A stretch of 64,000 nt of DNA from G965277745 sp965277745 (GTDB lineage Bacteria; Pseudomonadota; Gammaproteobacteria; Cardiobacteriales; Cardiobacteriaceae): assembly GCA_965277745.1 (NCBI GenBank), contig OZ255837.1, positions 682,001 to 746,000 of the forward strand. The letters run 5' to 3'. Below the pieces are notes generated by a model that had not been told where the DNA came from, made no database searches, and saw nothing but the letters and a program-made list of their open reading frames with translations. The position numbers were made by a program, and so were the translations under genes. Of the stretch, positions 55,211 to 63,839 are shown piece by piece (positions within the stretch are counted from its first letter, which is position 1; each line of letters begins with the position of its first letter).

Positions 55211-55957
55211 ATGAACGAAGAAACGTTCGCAGACAGGATAGATGGAGCAATCAAAAGAATTGGCGGTGTAGGAAAGGCTTGTTCTGCTGCCAGTATCACT
55301 TATCCTACTATTGCAAGGTGGAAGGATGGATCATCTGATCCAAAGCTAAGCAATCTAAAAGCACTAGCAAATGCCGCAAAGGTAAACTTGGAGTGGCTTG
55401 CGACAGGTCAAGGCCCCATGACTAAACAAGTGCAAGACGGTGAAAGTTCAGTTTTACACGAACCTGCTGGTATCTATAACGTCACCACGGATACTGCATC
55501 AAGTGGCCAATTGGTGGCACGTGAGACGGATAAGGAATATGCTATGGTGCCCCTTTATGGCGTGCGCGCCGCTGCCGGACACGGAACCATAGTCGAACGG
55601 GAAGAATTAACAGGGACAGTGACGTTCAAGCGTCAGTGGATACGCCAGGAATTGCGCGCGAATCCATCGGATTTATGTTTAATCCATGTTGATGGTGAGT
55701 CCATGGTTCCCACGTTGCAACACGGTGACGTGATCCTGCTGGATCGCCGGCAAGCACAGGTGGTGCCGCGGGACGGTATTTATGTGTTGCGCATGGAAGA
55801 AAGCCTTCTGGTAAAGCGCCTTCAGCGTCTCCCTGATCATAAGGTAAATGCAACCAGCGATAACCCTGCCTACGGTTCTTTTTCACTTTCTTTGGACGTC
55901 CAAAACGAAGACTTTACCATCATTGGTCGCGTGGTATGGATGAGCCGCTGCATATAG
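55211..55957 (+). CDS. Mu-like phage repressor with S24 peptidase domain (element 3)
   Basis: 248 aa from the ATG with GGAG upstream (MNEETFADRIDGAIKRIGGV). The helix-turn-helix (GKACSAASITYPTIARWKDG) is CI/Bet v-like in form and unrelated to that of element 2. From TTDTAS to the C-terminus it is nearly identical to repressor 2, including GESMVPTLQHGDVILLDRR and ESLLVKRLQRLP. Intact, so it may still confer immunity against a phage with matching operators. Confidence 0.88.
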   Translation: MNEETFADRIDGAIKRIGGVGKACSAASITYPTIARWKDGSSDPKLSNLKALANAAKVNLEWLATGQGPMTKQVQDGESSVLHEPAGIYNVTTDTASSGQLVARETDKEYAMVPLYGVRAAAGHGTIVEREELTGTVTFKRQWIRQELRANPSDLCLIHVDGESMVPTLQHGDVILLDRRQAQVVPRDGIYVLRMEESLLVKRLQRLPDHKVNATSDNPAYGSFSLSLDVQNEDFTIIGRVVWMSRCI

Positions 55958-55961
55958 TGAT

Positions 55962-56180
55962 AACCAATTGTAAGGGATTTTCCGCAAGTAGCGACAAATA
56001 AGCTGCAAAATGCCCATTTCCCGCCGGAATGATGACAAAAATCGCACAAAAATAACCGTTTTTCGACTATTTTTTGCAATTTTCCATTTGCGTCGTGTTT
56101 TCTTCTTTTTCTTTTATTTTTAGCGCATTACACCAAAATTTTCGCCGTTCCGCCTTGGACAAATAAGGCACCTCCCCACA
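55962..56180 (-). repeat. Mu-like left-end sequence (third copy, inverted)
   Basis: Inverted copy of 41008-41226. The CTTATTTGTC motif is at 56158-56167 and 55993-56002 (as GACAAATAAG on the plus strand). Confidence 0.75.
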
Positions 56181-56628
56181 CGATCGCGTTCGTACGCCCC
56201 CTGGCATGCCGGTCTTGTGTGCCGTGGCCTCTTTCGCCAACAGGCGCATAGCCATGCGTACGCGGCATGTCATGGGCAAAGCCGCTTTCATCGATAGACA
56301 CCATTGGGCGGCCTTCAAGCTTATGATGTCCAATAATTGTCTGGAAGATACGCCGTGCGACGGCGCACGTCTTGGGATGGCACAGGCTTTTTAAAGCATG
56401 GCAGATTGCATTTTGATGAACTCCGAAACGTGCAGCGCGCCCTGATTGAAAGGCATCCCTATCGATCTTGCGGCGGCGAAAACCGTGAACCTTCGGCTCA
56501 AGCTGCTTTAGCCAACGCACCACACTTGCAACACCGATATTGAAACGCGCCGCTACCTGGGCGATTGTAAGGCCTTCCTTCTCACGGACAGATAAGACTT
56601 TACGGCGGAAATCAACTGAATACCTCAT
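56181..56628 (-). pseudogene. IS630-family transposase, third type, truncated
   Basis: MRYSVDFRRKVLSVREKEGL and TIAQVAARFNIGVASVVRWL form the start; RRRKIDRDAFQ is then joined to SGRAARFGVHQNAICHALKS with apparent internal loss, followed by MVSIDESGFAHDMPRTHGYA (first catalytic Asp). It ends at GRTNAI where the Mu-like terminus begins. It is itself inserted in an integrase gene. Confidence 0.8.
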
Positions 56629-56660
56629 CCAGAAAGTATAATCAAAATTAATTGGGTACG

Positions 56661-57066
56661 CTATAGCGCCGATCAACGCCGGTAATTGTTTCGGCGCGAG
56701 CGCCCGCATGGGGCGGCTGCTGTGCTTGCGGAACACTTGCACCGTAACCGCCGCAGCGGGGTTGAAATCGATCAGGCCACGGCTCACCGCAAAATCCAGC
56801 GCGAGCCTGACGCCGCTTTTCGTGCGCTTGAGATATTCCAGTAAGCCGCATGATTCCATGGACTTCAAGGACTCGACAATATCGACGGGGTGCAATTGCG
56901 CGACCGGAATATGCCCGATTACTGTGACGTGTAATTCCCAGGTCTTCTTTCCCGAAGGCAGCACGCGCAGATACAATCCGCCGCCGTCGGCGCGTTTATA
57001 AACCTTGTTTGCCGATCTGGCGTTTTTCACCTGGGTAGCGGTAAGCGGGATGACGGTTTTGGGCAT
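56661..57066 (-). pseudogene. P4-type tyrosine integrase, internally deleted and truncated
   Basis: N-terminal DUF4102 arm domain (PLTATQVKNARSANKVYKRA, DGGGLYLRVLPSGKKTWEL) joined directly to the core-binding domain (VIGHIPVAQLHPVDIVESL). The roughly 70 residues expected between are missing, probably by deletion at a repeated WEL/LEL word. The frame then runs to LPALIGAIA where an IS630-type element interrupts it. The catalytic domain is absent. It lies beside the 3' end of tRNA-Ser, the usual attachment site for such integrases. Confidence 0.85.
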
Positions 57067-57069
57067 TTA

Positions 57070-57127
57070 TGTGGTACGCAGTGACTTTTTGTGGTATGGA
57101 AGAAACCATACCACATAAGATACCACA
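57070..57127. promoter_or_regulatory. TGTGGTA repeat cluster upstream of the integrase
   Basis: Perfect inverted repeat TGTGGTATGG-aagaaa-CCATACCACA (57090-57115) flanked by TGTGGTA (57070) and TACCACA (57121), giving four half-sites in 58 bp. Probably binding sites for the integrase, an excisionase or an element regulator. Confidence 0.6.
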
Positions 57128-57261
57128 AAAAAATCTGGTTGCCGCTGTTTTCTTCTGCTCCGGCCTGTATGTCAATATACCCGAAAAGCCCTTCAATCCG
57201 GCGGTTTTTCCGTATTCAGGCGTAAAAAACGCATCGCGGCGGATGCGTTCGTTTCGGGTGT

Positions 57262-57354
57262 TGGCGGAGAGGAAGAGATTCGAACTCTCGATAGGGCGAC
57301 AAACCCTATACTCCCTTAGCAGGGGAGCGCCTTCAGCCACTCGGCCACCTCTCC
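57262..57354 (-). tRNA. tRNA-Ser(GCT)
   Basis: 93 nt including CCA. Acceptor GGAGAGG/CCTCTCC, anticodon arm CTCCC-CTGCTAA-GGGAG (anticodon GCT), long variable arm and T-loop AGTTCGAATCT. Downstream of csrA as in other gammaproteobacteria. Presumed integration site of the P4-type integrase element. Confidence 0.97.
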
Positions 57355-57445
57355 GCAAAAGTGGGTTATGATAGCGAAAAAAGAAATCTTCGTAAAGAAA
57401 GGAGGTTTTCTTTATTTTTATCGCATCGATTGAGCGGTATTCCCC

Positions 57446-57622
57446 TTATCCACTACGCTTGTTATGAAGCAGGCGTTCATAGATTTCTTCACGGTGGACG
57501 GCAACATCCTCCGGAGCCTGAATTCCCAAACGAACCTGATTGCCTTTGACCGCCAAAACCGTCACTTGGACATTGTCATCAATAACAATGGTCTCACCGA
57601 TGCGTCTCGTTAGTATCAACAT
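57446..57622 (-). CDS. csrA: Carbon storage regulator CsrA
   Basis: 58-aa dimeric RNA-binding protein that controls translation and stability of many mRNAs. The sequence opens MLILTRRIGETIVIDD and contains VTVLAVKGNQVRLGIQAPED and VAVHREEIYERL, nearly invariant in the family, including Arg44. AGGAG lies 6 bases before the ATG. Short C-terminus (LHNKRSG). Located between pckA and tRNA-Ser. Confidence 0.97.
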   Translation of the reverse strand: MLILTRRIGETIVIDDNVQVTVLAVKGNQVRLGIQAPEDVAVHREEIYERLLHNKRSG

Positions 57623-57789
57623 ATCGTCTCCTGCCGGCTTTCAATCATCCTCAACAGTTTGCCCGATTGTAACTGTTTCCCTATCATTTTATCTTATGGC
57701 CTGGTTCGGCAAACGGCAACCTTCTGTCTCGTAAATTTTCTTAACGGAAAATACGCGAGAGAAGTGTTATGAGACAAAACAATCTTCAA

Positions 57790-59394
57790 TCAGGTAAAGG
57801 GTTTCGGTGCAATAGCGCGCAATTCTTCACTGGCTTGTTGGGCATAGTGTTTGTCGAAGTTTTCACAAAAACGTTTTGCCAGATGATTCGCTTCCTTGAC
57901 AAATGCCGCCTTGTCGCGCCATGTCTGTTCGGGGTCGAGGATCTCATCGGGTACGCCCGGACAATTCATGATCACCGCGAATCCAAAACGCGGGTCGATC
58001 TTGCTCGGTGCGTTTGCCAGTTCGCCGTTGTTGATTGCTTCGACAATGGCTCGTGAATACTCGAGTTCGATGCGCTTTCCTTGACCATAGCCGCCGCCCG
58101 ACCAACCGGTATTGACGAGCCAGACATCGACATTGTTCTCACGAATCTTATCGGCCAACAAGTCCGCATATTTGGTAGGGTGCCAGACCATGAATGGCGC
58201 GCCGAAGCAGGCGGAGAAGGTGGCTTCGGGTTCGGTGACGCCGACTTCCGTACCGGCGATTTTCGCCGTATAACCGGAGATGAAATGATACATCGCCTGC
58301 ACTGGTGTCAATTTCGCGACCGGAGGGAAGACGCCGAAGGCGTCGCAGGTCAGGAAAATCACGTTCTTCGGTTGTCCGGCGACACAGGGAACCCTAGCGT
58401 TTTCAATGAATTCTATGGGATAACTGGCACGGGTGTTTTGGGTGATTTTCGTGTTGCTGAAATCGACCACATGACGTTCATCAAGGACGACATTTTCGAG
58501 TACACTACCGAAGGTGATCGCACCGAAAATATCCGGTTCTTTTTCCGCGGACAGATTGATCGCCTTGGCATAACAGCCGCCTTCGATGTTGAACAGACCC
58601 TGCTTGGTCCATACATGTTCGTCGTCTCCGACCAGATCGCGGTGCGGATCGGCGGACAAGGTGGTTTTGCCGGTGCCGGAGAGTCCGAAAAGGACAGTCG
58701 AGGTTTCGCCGCCTGTTTCCACGGTGACCGAGCAATGCATCGGCAGTTGTCCTTCCAGTGGCATTAGGTAGTTCATGATCGTGAATACACCTTTTTTCAT
58801 TTCACCGGCGTATTCCGTGCCGAGGATCACCATTTCGCGACGTTCGAAGGACAGATTGACGCTCGTCGTTCCCGCGACCCCTTCCACGGAAAGATCGGCG
58901 TTATGGGCGCCGGCGTTGAAAATCACGTAATCCGGCTCGCCGAAATCCGCCAGTTCCTCAGAGGTTGCACGGATCAGCATGTTGTGCATGAAAAGCGCGT
59001 GATACGGGCTTTCACAAATCACCCGAATCTTTTTGCGATAGCGTTTGTCCCAGCCGGCGAAGCCATCCAGGACATAGATATTTTGCGCGGTGTCGAGGAA
59101 TTTGATCGCATGCGAGCGGTTTTTCAAGAAGGACGCCTCCGGCAGGGCGATATTGATCTCGCCCCAGGCGATATTGTCCTTGGAATCGACATGTTCGACG
59201 ATCCGTTTATCTTTCGGCGAGCGTCCGGTCTTTTCCCCGGAATACGCGACTAGTGCGCCGGAGGAAGCGAGCGATGCCTTTTTGTCGGTGGCGAGAGCCA
59301 ACTGATAAAGCGCGGCGGGAGCGATATTGTGATAGGCGACAGCGTGAATCCCGTAACGGGAAAGGTGCAGTGTCTTTTTTGCATGAATCGTCAT
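57790..59394 (-). CDS. pckA: Phosphoenolpyruvate carboxykinase (ATP)
   Basis: Converts oxaloacetate + ATP to phosphoenolpyruvate + CO2, first step of gluconeogenesis. 534 aa. Motifs: GRSPKDKRIVEH (~57), substrate and metal site NLSFERREMVILGTEYAGEM (~179-198), kinase P-loop FGLSGTGKTTLSADP (~231), DDEHVWTKQGLFNIEGGCYA (~252-271), and NTGWSGGGYGQGKRI (~425). Located between lysC and csrA, a departure from the usual alaS-lysC-csrA order. Confidence 0.96.
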   Translation of the reverse strand: MTIHAKKTLHLSRYGIHAVAYHNIAPAALYQLALATDKKASLASSGALVAYSGEKTGRSPKDKRIVEHVDSKDNIAWGEINIALPEASFLKNRSHAIKFLDTAQNIYVLDGFAGWDKRYRKKIRVICESPYHALFMHNMLIRATSEELADFGEPDYVIFNAGAHNADLSVEGVAGTTSVNLSFERREMVILGTEYAGEMKKGVFTIMNYLMPLEGQLPMHCSVTVETGGETSTVLFGLSGTGKTTLSADPHRDLVGDDEHVWTKQGLFNIEGGCYAKAINLSAEKEPDIFGAITFGSVLENVVLDERHVVDFSNTKITQNTRASYPIEFIENARVPCVAGQPKNVIFLTCDAFGVFPPVAKLTPVQAMYHFISGYTAKIAGTEVGVTEPEATFSACFGAPFMVWHPTKYADLLADKIRENNVDVWLVNTGWSGGGYGQGKRIELEYSRAIVEAINNGELANAPSKIDPRFGFAVIMNCPGVPDEILDPEQTWRDKAAFVKEANHLAKRFCENFDKHYAQQASEELRAIAPKPFT

Positions 59395-59452
59395 GGCAAT
59401 GCCTTTTGGGTTGAATAAAATTATGAGCGAATCTTATCAGTTTCCCTATCTA

Positions 59453-59506
59453 TAAGAAAGGACTAATCGATAAGAAAGGACTAATCGATAAGAAAGGACT
59501 AATCGA
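59453..59506. repeat. Three perfect tandem copies of an 18-bp unit
   Basis: TAAGAAAGGACTAATCGA repeated three times without change, in the 130-bp gap between the lysC stop and the pckA start. A multiple of three, but not in a gene. Could vary in copy number and affect pckA transcription. Confidence 0.95.
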
Positions 59507-59524
59507 TTCAGGAATACTGTCTGT

Positions 59525-60763
59525 TTAAAAATCCGAACGTTCGAACGGCGCCTTGTCCAACTCGAACCCTTCGTGCAAGGCGCGCACGGCGAGTTCCAGA
59601 TATTTTTCATCGATGCCGACCGATACCTTGATCTCACTCGTGGTGATGATGCGAATATTGACCGCTTCTTTGGCCAATATCCGAAACATTTTGCTCGCCA
59701 CCGCGGTGTGCGAGCGCATACCGACGCCGACCAGCGACACTTTGGCGATCGCCGATCCTTCGATCGCCACCCCCTGCATCCCGCCGAGATTGTTCCTGAG
59801 AATTTCGACCGCCTGATCGTAATCCGCGCGCGGCACGGTGAAGGTGAAGTCCGTCCTGTTTTCGGCGCTGATATTTTGCACGATCATGTCCACATTGATA
59901 TTGGCCTCGCCGATCGGGCCGAGAATCCGGTAAGCGATGCCCGGTTCGTCCGGCACATCGATCACATTGATTTGCGCTTCGTCACGGGAAAACGCGATCC
60001 CGGTAATTACAGCCGCTTCCATAGCGTCCTCCTCCAGACTGATCAAGGTTCCTTCGCCGCCCTGCGTAAATGAAGACAACACCCGCAACGGCACTTTGTA
60101 TTTACCGGCGAACTCGACCGAACGAATTTGCAATACCTTCGAACCCTGACTGGCCATTTCGAGCATTTCGTCGAAGGTGATCCGATCGAGCTTGCGCGCG
60201 TTCGCTTCGATCCGCGGGTCGGTGCTGTAGACGCCATCGACGTCGGTATAAATCTGGCACTCGTCCGCTTGCAGCGCGGCGGCGAGCGCCACCGCCGTGG
60301 TGTCCGAGCCGCCGCGGCCGAGAGTGGTGAGATCGCCTTCCCGGTTGACCCCCTGAAAACCAGCCACCACGATGATTTTGCCGAGCGTCAGGGCATCGCG
60401 GATGCGCTCGTCGTCGATGGCGGTGATCCTCGCCTTCATATGCGTGTGATCCGTGTTGACCGCGACCTGCCAGCCGGTGAGCGATAGTGCCGGATAGCCG
60501 CGTTTGTTGAGCGCGATAGCGAGCAGGGCGATCGACACCTGTTCACCGGTGCTCATCAGGACATCCATCTCCCGCGGCGTCGGACGTTTGCCGATTTCTT
60601 GCGCCAGCGCGATCAGACGATTGGTTTCCCCGCTCATCGCGGACACCGCGACCACCACGTCATGACCGGCTTTGCGCGCCTTGATCACGCGTTCGGCGAC
60701 CTGTTCGATCCGTGTCGTCGAACCCATCGAAGTCCCGCCGTATTTCTGTACGATCAACGCCAT
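59525..60763 (-). CDS. lysC: Aspartokinase
   Basis: Phosphorylates aspartate, first step to Lys, Thr, Met and diaminopimelate. 412 aa. N-terminal kinase domain (LIVQKYGGTSMGST; VVVAVSAMSGETNRL; TLGRGGSDTTAVALAAAL; YTDVDGVYSTDPR) followed by two ACT domains (~265-405) for feedback control. Length and layout match the alpha-2 beta-2-type enzyme, which often has an internal start for a small subunit. It precedes pckA and follows alaS by 3 bp. Confidence 0.95.
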   Translation of the reverse strand: MALIVQKYGGTSMGSTTRIEQVAERVIKARKAGHDVVVAVSAMSGETNRLIALAQEIGKRPTPREMDVLMSTGEQVSIALLAIALNKRGYPALSLTGWQVAVNTDHTHMKARITAIDDERIRDALTLGKIIVVAGFQGVNREGDLTTLGRGGSDTTAVALAAALQADECQIYTDVDGVYSTDPRIEANARKLDRITFDEMLEMASQGSKVLQIRSVEFAGKYKVPLRVLSSFTQGGEGTLISLEEDAMEAAVITGIAFSRDEAQINVIDVPDEPGIAYRILGPIGEANINVDMIVQNISAENRTDFTFTVPRADYDQAVEILRNNLGGMQGVAIEGSAIAKVSLVGVGMRSHTAVASKMFRILAKEAVNIRIITTSEIKVSVGIDEKYLELAVRALHEGFELDKAPFERSDF

Positions 60764-60766
60764 CGT

Positions 60767-63409
60767 TTATCCTTTCTTTTGCGGCAGCACTTCTTTCAGG
60801 GCGCCGAGCGCCCGCGAAAGCCCGGCAGGATTTTTCCCGCCGGCCTGGGCAAAATCGGCGCGACCGCCGCCCTTGCCGTCGATATGGCTTGCCAGCGCGC
60901 GGACGATAGCGCCGGCCTCAAGTCCGGCCGTGCTTTTCGACACGCTGACCACGAGACGCGCGGTATCGCCGTCGGCACTGCCGATCACGACCACGTCGAG
61001 GCGGTGTTTGTCGCGCAGTCGATCGGCGCTGTCGCGCAATGTCGCGTTGTCTAGTCCGTCGCGGCGCACGGAAAGCGTTTTCCAGCCATTGATCGTTTCT
61101 TGTGCCTGTTCGGCGTTGCCGCCGGTGGCCAATTCACGCTGCAAGCGGGCGATGTTTTTCTCCGCCGTTTTCAATTGCCGCTGTAACTGCAACAGGCGTT
61201 CGCCGAGTTGCGCCGGTTCGCTGTTCAACTGCGCGGCGGCGGCACGCAATCGAGTTTCCTGGCGCTGGACGAAACGCAGCGCGTCAAGGCCCGTCACCCC
61301 TTCGACACGGCGCACTCCGGCGGCGACCGCACTTTCGCCGATCAGTTTGAACAGGCCGATATCGCCGCTGCGCGCGACATGGGTGCCGCCGCACAGTTCC
61401 ACCGAAGAAGCGATATCGACCACACGCACTTCTGTGCCGTATTTCTCGCCGAAAAGCATCATCGCTCCGGCGGCACGCGCGGATTCCAAATCCATTTGAC
61501 GCAACCGGGTCGCTTGATTGGCCAAAATTTCACGGGCGACGATTTCCTCGATCTCAGCTATTTGCCGCGCATCGAGCGGGGCGTTATGGGCAAAATCGAA
61601 ACGGGTGCGTTCAGCGTTGACCAAACTGCCTTTCTGTTCCACATGATCGCCGAGCACTTCGCGCAAGGCCTTGTGCAAAAGATGGGTGACGCTGTGGTTG
61701 CGCATGATCGCGCGGCGTCTCTCGTCGTCGACTTGCGCGCGCAGGGTCTCGCCGCGCGCCAGTTCGCCGCTTTGCAACGTCCCGTAATGGCCGAAAACGC
61801 CGTGCTTGATTTCCTGCGTATCTTTGACGGAGAAAACCGCGCCGTCAGCCGTCAACGTGCCACTGTCGCCGACCTGCCCGCCGCTTTCGGCATAAAACGG
61901 CGTGCGGTCGAGAACGACGATTCCTTGCTGTCCGGCGCTCAGGCGATCGACCGCTTGGCCGCCGGCAAACAAGGCCAGTACCGTCGCCGTCTCGTCGCGT
62001 TTTCCGTAACCCACGAAACACGTCTTTACCGCATCGGACAGAGAAATGTTATCGTCCAAAGTGCGGTGAAAGTGCTCTCCGCCCGCCGCGCGCGCGCGAT
62101 CTTTCTGCTTTTCCATCGCCGCGTCGAAAGTGGCGACGTCCACGCAGACACCGTGCTCGCGGGCGATGTCCTCGGTAAGATCAAGGGGAAAGCCGTAGGT
62201 GTCGTGCAGCTTGAAGGCGAGTGCTCCGCTCAGTGCTTGCGTACCGCGGGCGAACGCCTCATCGAGCATCCGCATACCGTGTTCGAGGGTTTCGTAAAAG
62301 CGCGTTTCCTCGCTATGCAACGCCGCCATGATCTGCGCTTGCCGAGCGGCTAGTGTGGGATAGGCCTCGCCCATCGAGGTCACCAGATCCGGCACGACGC
62401 GCGAGAAAAACGGCTGTTTTTGCCCGAGTTTGTAGCCGTGGCGGACGGCGCGACGGATGATCCGGCGCAGCACGTAACCCCGTCCTTCATTGCCAGGGAT
62501 TACCCCGTCGGCGAGGAGAAAAGCGGCCGCGCGGCTATGGTCGGCGATCACTTTCAGCGAGGGGTTTTCCAGATCCGTGCAACCGGTTTCGCGAGCCGCG
62601 GCGGCGATCAGGACGACAAACAGATCGATCGCGTAGTTGCTGTGCACCCCTTGCAGGATCGCCGCCATCCTTTCGAGCCCCATGCCGGTATCGACACAGG
62701 GATGCGGGAGCCGCGCGAGTGTGCCGTCTTCGCGCTTGTCGAACTGCATGAAAACGTGATTCCAGATTTCTATGAAGCGCTCGCCATCGGCCGCCGCGCT
62801 GCCTGGTGGGCCGCCGGCAAAGGACTCGCCATGATCGTAGAAAATTTCCGAACACGGCCCGCACGGCCCGATATCGGCCATCATCCAGAAATTGTCGCTG
62901 GCGTGTTTTTTCCCCTTGTTGTCGCCGATACGAATCACCCGCTCGGGCGGCAGTCCAATCGTTCGAGTCCAGATGTCATAGGCTTCGTCGTCCTCTTCGT
63001 AGACCGTCGCGAGCAGTCTTTCCGGTGCCAGAGCGAAGCCTTCGGTGAGCAACTCCCACCCCCAAACGAGGCTTTCGCGCTTGAAATATTCACCGAAGCT
63101 CCAGTTGCCGAGCATTTCGAAAAAGGTGTGATGGCGTGCGGTGTAGCCGACGTTTTCGAGATCGTTGTGCTTGCCGCCCGCGCGCAGACAGGCCTGCACC
63201 GAAGTCGCGCGGCGGTAGGGGCGTTCATCGCGGCCGAGAAACACGTCCTTGAACTGCACCATGCCCGAATTGGTGAAAAGAAGGCTGGGGTCATTTTTCG
63301 GCACCAGCGGCGAAGAAGGGACAACGTGATGCCCGCGGGCAGCGAAGAAATCGACGAAAGCGCGGCGAATTTCCGCTGTGGTGAAGGGCTTATTCTCGGA
63401 TTTTGTCAT
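60767..63409 (-). CDS. alaS: Alanyl-tRNA synthetase
   Basis: Class II synthetase with editing and C-Ala domains, 880 aa. The start is at MTKSENKPFTTAEIRRAFVD, which overlaps the recX end by 20 bp; a 26-codon extension is antisense-free but lacks homology. Motifs: FTNSGMVQFKDVFLG (~45), CVDTGMGLERMA (~236), GYVLRRIIRRAVRHG (~297), editing-site HSVTHLLHKAL (~572) with CGGTHVARSG (~673), and a C-terminal DHHA1 region DGKGGGRADFAQAGG. Confidence 0.96.
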   Translation of the reverse strand: MTKSENKPFTTAEIRRAFVDFFAARGHHVVPSSPLVPKNDPSLLFTNSGMVQFKDVFLGRDERPYRRATSVQACLRAGGKHNDLENVGYTARHHTFFEMLGNWSFGEYFKRESLVWGWELLTEGFALAPERLLATVYEEDDEAYDIWTRTIGLPPERVIRIGDNKGKKHASDNFWMMADIGPCGPCSEIFYDHGESFAGGPPGSAAADGERFIEIWNHVFMQFDKREDGTLARLPHPCVDTGMGLERMAAILQGVHSNYAIDLFVVLIAAAARETGCTDLENPSLKVIADHSRAAAFLLADGVIPGNEGRGYVLRRIIRRAVRHGYKLGQKQPFFSRVVPDLVTSMGEAYPTLAARQAQIMAALHSEETRFYETLEHGMRMLDEAFARGTQALSGALAFKLHDTYGFPLDLTEDIAREHGVCVDVATFDAAMEKQKDRARAAGGEHFHRTLDDNISLSDAVKTCFVGYGKRDETATVLALFAGGQAVDRLSAGQQGIVVLDRTPFYAESGGQVGDSGTLTADGAVFSVKDTQEIKHGVFGHYGTLQSGELARGETLRAQVDDERRRAIMRNHSVTHLLHKALREVLGDHVEQKGSLVNAERTRFDFAHNAPLDARQIAEIEEIVAREILANQATRLRQMDLESARAAGAMMLFGEKYGTEVRVVDIASSVELCGGTHVARSGDIGLFKLIGESAVAAGVRRVEGVTGLDALRFVQRQETRLRAAAAQLNSEPAQLGERLLQLQRQLKTAEKNIARLQRELATGGNAEQAQETINGWKTLSVRRDGLDNATLRDSADRLRDKHRLDVVVIGSADGDTARLVVSVSKSTAGLEAGAIVRALASHIDGKGGGRADFAQAGGKNPAGLSRALGALKEVLPQKKG

Positions 63410-63839
63410 CGCGCATCGCCGTCTCGATCTGGGCGAAAGTAAATCCGCGCTGCGCCATGAAGCGTTGCCGTCTCGCGCGTTCGGCAAGGGAATCCACCTG
63501 CCCGGGGTATTTTTTGGCGTACACCGTTTTCGCGGTGTCGAACCAGTCGATCGCGCCGAGGGCAGCGCCGATCAGTTCGTCATCAAGGCCATGCGCGCGC
63601 ATCGCCTGGCGCACTTTCAACGGGCCGTCGCCACGTCTTGCCTTACTGCTTACGAAGTGTTCGCCAAAGCGCGGATCACTCTGCCAGCCTTTCTCCTCGA
63701 GAAAGGCGAGTACCGCCTGTGTGGTTTCATCGTCGATACCGGTCGCTTTCGCGGCAAGTTCAGCGCGGGAATATTCGCGTTTTGCCAAGGCCTTGAGGCA
63801 CCTTGCGGAAAAGGCGCGGAAGGCGTTCTCATTGATCAT
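63390..63839 (-). CDS. recX: RecA regulator RecX
   Basis: 149-aa inhibitor/modulator of RecA filaments. RecX repeats: CLKALAKREYSRAELAAKA (~15), LEEKGWQSDPRFGEHFV (~47), GDGPLKVRQAMRAHGLDDEL (~70) and RQRFMAQRGFTFAQIETAM at the C-terminus. The start ATG at 63839 overlaps the recA stop by 11 bp; the longer open frame upstream is shadow of recA. Confidence 0.94.
   Translation of the reverse strand: MINENAFRAFSARCLKALAKREYSRAELAAKATGIDDETTQAVLAFLEEKGWQSDPRFGEHFVSSKARRGDGPLKVRQAMRAHGLDDELIGAALGAIDWFDTAKTVYAKKYPGQVDSLAERARRQRFMAQRGFTFAQIETAMRDDKIRE

Larger units (their letters stand above)
54712..56180 (-). mobile_element. Mu-like phage remnant 3: left end, repressor, ner (inverted)
   Basis: Same order as remnants 1 and 2 but reading leftwards: terminus TGTGGGGAGG at 56180, shared 220-bp end, repressor and ner. 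Downstream phage genes are missing; IS630 copy C marks the break. The terminus interrupts an IS630-type transposase, and the adjoining bases are CGATC. Confidence 0.75.

Noticed and set aside
59453..59506. CRISPR array
   Set aside because: The 18-bp units are directly adjacent with no spacers and no cas genes are present.
59446..59637. Open frame encoding a triple LVLSYR repeat
   Set aside because: It is an off-frame reading of the 18-bp tandem repeat and the lysC end.
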